8,330 nucleotides of DNA. Origin: Desulfurococcales archaeon. Lineage in GTDB: Archaea > Thermoproteota > Thermoprotei_A > Sulfolobales > Desulfurococcaceae. The DNA lies in contig WAML01000168.1 in NCBI GenBank assembly GCA_015522345.1, forward strand, positions 1 through 8,330, read 5' to 3'. Both the position numbers and the translations under genes were made by a program. Under the pieces are notes generated by a model, which worked only from the letters and a program-made list of their open reading frames with translations, had not been told where the DNA came from and did not search any database. Every line of letters begins with the position of its first letter. Positions within the stretch are counted from its first letter, which is position 1. Below, one piece after another: positions 5,671 through 8,330 of this stretch.

Positions 5671-6402
5671 GTGGGAGACTTGCCTACAGAACTACTATAC
5701 CAAAAGGATAGCTACATAAAAGAATTCGAAGCCAAAGTACTAAAAGTTGAAGGAGAGAAAATAGTTCTAGACAAAACAGCATTTAATCCACGTAGTGGCG
5801 GTCTTGAACACGATACCGGAGTACTCTTAAAGAATGGAGAAGAATATCGTGTAGTAAAAGTACTAATAGATAAGGAGTCTGGAGACGTGGTACATTATCT
5901 TGAAAACCCAAACCACAATATTAGGGTAGGAGACGAGGTAAAAGGCATTATTGATTGGAATAGAAGATACAGGATAATGAGACTACATACAGCAGCACAC
6001 ATACTCTCAGCAATAATGTACCGTGACTATGGTGCACTAATAACTGGAGGACACATAAGCCCAGATAAAGCCTACGATGACTATAGCCTAGAAGAATTCA
6101 ATCCAGAAATATTCCGTAAAGCAGTAGAAAAAGCCAATGAAATAGTAAAACAGGGAATAGAGGTCAAAATATACTGGCTTAAACGCGAAGAAGCATTAAA
6201 GATACCTGGAATAGTAAAACTAGCATCACGTATGCCCCCAGAAATAGAGTACCTACGCATAGTAGAAATCCCAGGCATAGACATACAAGCTGATGGAGGA
6301 CCCCACGTAAGAAATACTAGAGAAATAGGAGAAATAGTCTTCATAAAAGCCCAGAATAAGGGCAAGAAAAGAAAAAGACTATACTACACAGTTAAACCCT
6401 AA
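5671..6402 (+). CDS. alaX: Alanyl-tRNA editing protein AlaX (AlaX-M-like)
   Basis: A 243-residue stand-alone editing enzyme related to the AlaRS editing domain; AlaX proteins hydrolyse mischarged Ser-tRNA(Ala) (or Gly-tRNA(Ala)) in the cytosol. An N-terminal beta-barrel part contains TAFNPRSGGLEHDTG (36-50), the counterpart of the AlaRS GGGQ region. The editing core has the zinc motif RLHTAAHILSAI (104-115; His106, His110), GHISPDKAYDDYSLEEF (127-143), and the second half of the site, QADGGPHVRNTREIG (206-220). Length fits the medium class, which keeps the N-terminal domain. Two positions differ from the best-known AlaRS form: Asp208 stands where AlaRS has Cys in CGGTHV, and Pro211 replaces Thr. 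I believe Asp occurs in other archaeal AlaX proteins but cannot check. The start is GTG 5671, without a Shine-Dalgarno but correctly spaced from a TATA-like box; TTG 5680 is an alternative. It is a single gene. Confidence 0.93.
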   Translation: MGDLPTELLYQKDSYIKEFEAKVLKVEGEKIVLDKTAFNPRSGGLEHDTGVLLKNGEEYRVVKVLIDKESGDVVHYLENPNHNIRVGDEVKGIIDWNRRYRIMRLHTAAHILSAIMYRDYGALITGGHISPDKAYDDYSLEEFNPEIFRKAVEKANEIVKQGIEVKIYWLKREEALKIPGIVKLASRMPPEIEYLRIVEIPGIDIQADGGPHVRNTREIGEIVFIKAQNKGKKRKRLYYTVKP

Positions 6403-6484
6403 CACAAGAAAAGACATCACAGTAAAATAAACAAAGCATATTACTCATCAAATCAACACAACGATAAATACTTGTAGTACAGAA

Positions 6485-7096
6485 TTAGGTAGGCTTTCCT
6501 TTCCGTAAAACTCCAACATATAACATAGATATCCATATACTTGCTGGCAATGCACCTATTATTTCAGGTATAGCGTATCCCAAGTTAACTATCTTCATCC
6601 TTATAGCTATAAACAAAACTATACCCATAACCGATATAAGTGCTAGAACAATTGCTAGTTTCCCATGAATACTCCTCCAGTTAAGCTTAGAGTAAACAAC
6701 CATAGCTATAGGTAGTAATAGGAAGAATACAAGAGCAGCCATAAAGTGATATACACCATATCTTTCAGGTAAAAACCCAACTAAAGCTAACGATATTCCC
6801 GCCATAGTTAATAGTATTGAATACGATCTTGAAAACTTGTATAAGCTTATAGTTGAAATAGCTAACATTAAGCCACCTATAATTAAGCCATAATTAAATA
6901 CTGGCTCGCTAAGCCTATTACAGTTTACAAGACATAATGGATCACCATTGCAGGCAGTAATCCAGTCACCTAGATCACTTAAAGCCATAGAGTACAAATC
7001 AAAGCATCTAGATAAGGCTATTGCCACTAATATAGCTGTCCAAGTAGTAATTATAGACAATAAGCCCACGATACCAAGTACTCTAACATACTTCAA
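6485..7096 (-). CDS. DUF998-like six-helix membrane protein
   Basis: A 203-residue integral membrane protein with six predicted helices at about residues 5-27, 66-86, 93-109, 116-135, 145-165 and 175-197. The pattern matches DUF998 (PF06197): a SxxLSDLG motif after helix 1 (36-43), NYGLIIGGL at helix 2, and a short GFLPERYGVYH turn (107-117) between helices 3 and 4. The function of this family is unknown. The first loop, probably outside the cell, contains four cysteines (31, 49, 55, 59) that could form disulfides. The start is TTG 7096, supported by GGTGA at 7108-7104 (7-nt spacer). The gene is convergent with alaX across an 82-bp A-rich gap and divergent from cbiB across a palindrome-bearing promoter region. 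Confidence 0.78.
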   Translation of the reverse strand: MKYVRVLGIVGLLSIITTWTAILVAIALSRCFDLYSMALSDLGDWITACNGDPLCLVNCNRLSEPVFNYGLIIGGLMLAISTISLYKFSRSYSILLTMAGISLALVGFLPERYGVYHFMAALVFFLLLPIAMVVYSKLNWRSIHGKLAIVLALISVMGIVLFIAIRMKIVNLGYAIPEIIGALPASIWISMLYVGVLRKGKPT

Positions 7097-7103
7097 CTAC
7101 GAG

Positions 7104-7108
7104 TCACC
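7104..7108 (-). promoter_or_regulatory. Shine-Dalgarno supporting the TTG start of the DUF998 gene
   Basis: Minus-strand GGTGA, 7 nt before TTG 7096. No ATG or GTG start is available nearby in frame. Confidence 0.65.
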
Positions 7109-7123
7109 AAGGAAACCTTAACC

Positions 7124-7148
7124 AGGGTCAAAAATAATATTTTACCCT
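7124..7148. promoter_or_regulatory. Imperfect 25-bp palindrome in the DUF998/cbiB divergent promoter
   Basis: AGGGT (7124-7128) and ACCCT (7144-7148) flank an AT-rich core that is itself partly symmetrical (AAAA...TTTT). On the minus strand the core reads TAAAATATTATTTTT and is the best TATA candidate for the DUF998 gene, so a protein bound here would cover that promoter. Confidence 0.45.
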
Positions 7149-7194
7149 AAGATACGTTATCGTCGAGTTTGCTCTCTAACATTTTTCTTATCTA

Positions 7195-7204
7195 ACTATA
7201 AATA
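7195..7204 (+). promoter_or_regulatory. TATA box for cbiB
   Basis: ACTATAAATA. Usual archaeal spacing puts the start of transcription near 7225, almost on the TTG at 7224, so the mRNA may be leaderless. Confidence 0.55.
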
Positions 7205-7223
7205 ATTGCTTGGTGCAACCATA

Positions 7224-8192
7224 TTGTGGTTAACCAGTGTATACCATAGCTTAACTGGTAATGGGCCTCTACTACTTCTAGGTCTTAGCATAGCATTAAT
7301 TCTGGACTATATCTATCCATTCCATTCAAGTATACTCTTAAAAATACATCCAGTCCACACATGCTATGTTCTTGCTAGTAAGCTAGTTAAACCATATGCT
7401 AGTAGACTTTATGGAGTCCTACTTACACTAACCTGTCTGGCAGTCCATACCGCACCAGTAATAATATTGCTTTACCTTACCTGGAGTGCCAAAAATTTCC
7501 TAGGACTAGTTCTATGGCTTCTACTTACATCATGGTTTCTCAAAACTAGTTTCTCTATTAGATTATTGGTTGAGATAGCTTTAAAGGTACAAAGCTATGC
7601 TAGCACTAATGATTGGCTTAGAGCTAGAATTTGGGCTCAACAACTTGTTAGAAGAAATGTTTTCCAATTAAACAATGAACAAGTCCTATCTGCTACCATA
7701 GAATCTCTTGCTGAAAGCCTTGTTGACGGAATAGTATCACCAATACTATACTATCCATTCCTAGGCGTACTAGGCCCCTATATTCAACGACTCATCAATA
7801 CACTTGATGGAGTAGTAGGATTTAAGACACCAGAACTAAGAGATCAGGGATGGTTTTCAGCAAAACTAGATACACTAATCAACTATGTACCAGCTAGGCT
7901 AGCAGCAATATACATAATCTTATCCTCACTGATCCTAGGCTATGATTGGAGAAATGCACTAAGGATATGGTTAAGAGATCATAGCAAAACTGAAAGCATT
8001 AACGCAGGGCATCCTATGTCAGCTATAGCTGGTGCATTAAGAATAAGACTAGTTAAACCCAACCACTACTCACTAGGCAGTCCATTAGAGAGCATAAAGC
8101 CTAAACACGTAGTAGATGCTATAAAAATAATACTATTATCAACAATGATACACTTAACACTAACATGCACTATCATAACCCTATCACTCTAA
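7224..8192 (+). CDS. cbiB: Adenosylcobinamide-phosphate synthase CbiB/CobD, membrane enzyme
   Basis: A protein of about 322 residues that joins the aminopropanol (phosphate) arm to adenosylcobyric acid late in cobamide synthesis, within the membrane. Numbering from the longer form (TTG 7206, 328 residues), family motifs are the first helix GLSIALILDYIYPF (26-39), ESLAESLVDGIVSPI (166-180), NTLDGVVGFK (198-207), SAKLDTLINYVPARL (218-232) and SINAGHPMSAIAGAL (264-278). About five hydrophobic segments are seen, at roughly 21-36, 71-92, 97-115, 228-246 and 305-326. I prefer TTG 7224 because GGTG lies 8 nt before it and the TATA box at 7195-7204 points to a start site there; TTG 7206 is the alternative. 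A membrane protein gene follows after 27 nt, probably in the same operon. Without other cob/cbi genes in view, this could serve de novo synthesis or salvage of corrinoids. Confidence 0.93.
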   Translation: MWLTSVYHSLTGNGPLLLLGLSIALILDYIYPFHSSILLKIHPVHTCYVLASKLVKPYASRLYGVLLTLTCLAVHTAPVIILLYLTWSAKNFLGLVLWLLLTSWFLKTSFSIRLLVEIALKVQSYASTNDWLRARIWAQQLVRRNVFQLNNEQVLSATIESLAESLVDGIVSPILYYPFLGVLGPYIQRLINTLDGVVGFKTPELRDQGWFSAKLDTLINYVPARLAAIYIILSSLILGYDWRNALRIWLRDHSKTESINAGHPMSAIAGALRIRLVKPNHYSLGSPLESIKPKHVVDAIKIILLSTMIHLTLTCTIITLSL

Positions 8193-8219
8193 ACGTAAAT
8201 CATAGTAAGGGTAATAAAA

Positions 8220-8330
8220 GTGAGTATAAATACTACGTTAAGCCGTAGAAAGAGCATAGACAAGACATATAGAGTAATCCTATTAATAGCTCTAACCATA
8301 ACATTACTAGTACTATCACTAGCTATTCAC
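8220..8330 (+). CDS. N-terminus of a membrane protein, possibly a FecCD/BtuC-type permease (cut by window edge)
   Basis: The first 37 codons of an open frame starting at GTG 8220, preceded by AAGGGT at 8207-8212 with a 7-nt spacer. It reads MSINTTLSRRKSIDKTYRVI and continues into a strongly hydrophobic segment (about residues 19-37), so it begins with a short basic cytoplasmic stretch and one membrane helix. That layout fits the N-terminus of FecCD-family permeases such as BtuC, and the position 27 nt after cbiB would suit corrinoid uptake. The fragment holds no diagnostic motif, so the assignment is an inference from layout and context. Any other multi-helix protein is possible. Confidence 0.5.
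   Translation, partial: MSINTTLSRRKSIDKTYRVILLIALTITLLVLSLAIH

Noticed and set aside
6081..6365. 94-codon antisense frame inside alaX
   Set aside because: It overlaps the conserved zinc-motif region of alaX; its product is unlike any family I know.
6403..6484. 82-bp convergent gap with a C-box-like TTGATGA on the minus strand
   Set aside because: The box is off consensus and no CTGA partner is present; the gap is simply A-rich on the plus strand.
1..8330. Search for CRISPR arrays, insertion sequences, tRNA and rRNA genes
   Set aside because: No regularly spaced 24-37-bp repeats, transposase frames, terminal inverted repeats, cloverleaf-compatible sequence or rRNA-like segments were seen.

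Overview
This window looks like chromosomal DNA from a hyperthermophilic crenarchaeon, probably of the Desulfurococcales type; the genus cannot be fixed from the sequence. The evidence is AT-rich DNA, heavy use of ATA (Ile) and AGA/AGG (Arg) codons, GGTG(A) Shine-Dalgarno sites, frequent TTG/GTG starts, archaeal TATA boxes instead of bacterial -35/-10 promoters, and archaeal protein types (stand-alone AlaX, archaeal ATPase_2 protein, archaeal CbiB). Eight genes are complete or nearly so, two are cut by the window edges, and the DNA is densely packed.

Layout. Positions 1-1378 (minus strand) hold a two-gene operon: a DUF917 / S-Me-THD protein followed 4 nt later by the start of a hydantoinase/oxoprolinase subunit A gene (hyuA), which runs off the left edge. 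A 209-bp divergent intergenic region with small inverted repeats separates it from a plus-strand pair: a DUF6884-type protein (1588-2061) and a galactose-1-phosphate uridylyltransferase-like HIT-superfamily enzyme (2099-3106). Next is an archaeal STAND/AAA-type ATPase with a C-terminal winged helix (3235-4335). Its promoter carries two tandem 15-bp dyad repeats between the TATA box and the start codon, the most striking unexplained structure in the window. A convergent GT4 glycosyltransferase (4393-5532, minus) is divergent to an AlaX alanyl-tRNA editing gene (5671-6402, plus). A convergent six-helix DUF998 membrane protein (6485-7096, minus) is divergent to cbiB (7224-8192, plus). The cbiB gene is followed 27 nt later by the first 37 codons of a membrane protein that could be a FecCD/BtuC-type permease.

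How the genes fit together. DUF917 and HyuA form a probable hydantoin-type ring-processing unit. GalT and the GT4 enzyme both belong to nucleotide-sugar and glycan metabolism but are not in one operon. CbiB and the cut-off downstream membrane protein may form a cobamide synthesis/uptake unit. AlaX is translation quality control. The DUF6884, ATPase and DUF998 genes are of unknown role. There is no rRNA, tRNA, CRISPR array, insertion sequence or clear replication origin. No complete new multi-gene system is evident; the best leads are the ATPase with its operator-like repeats and the DUF6884 gene.
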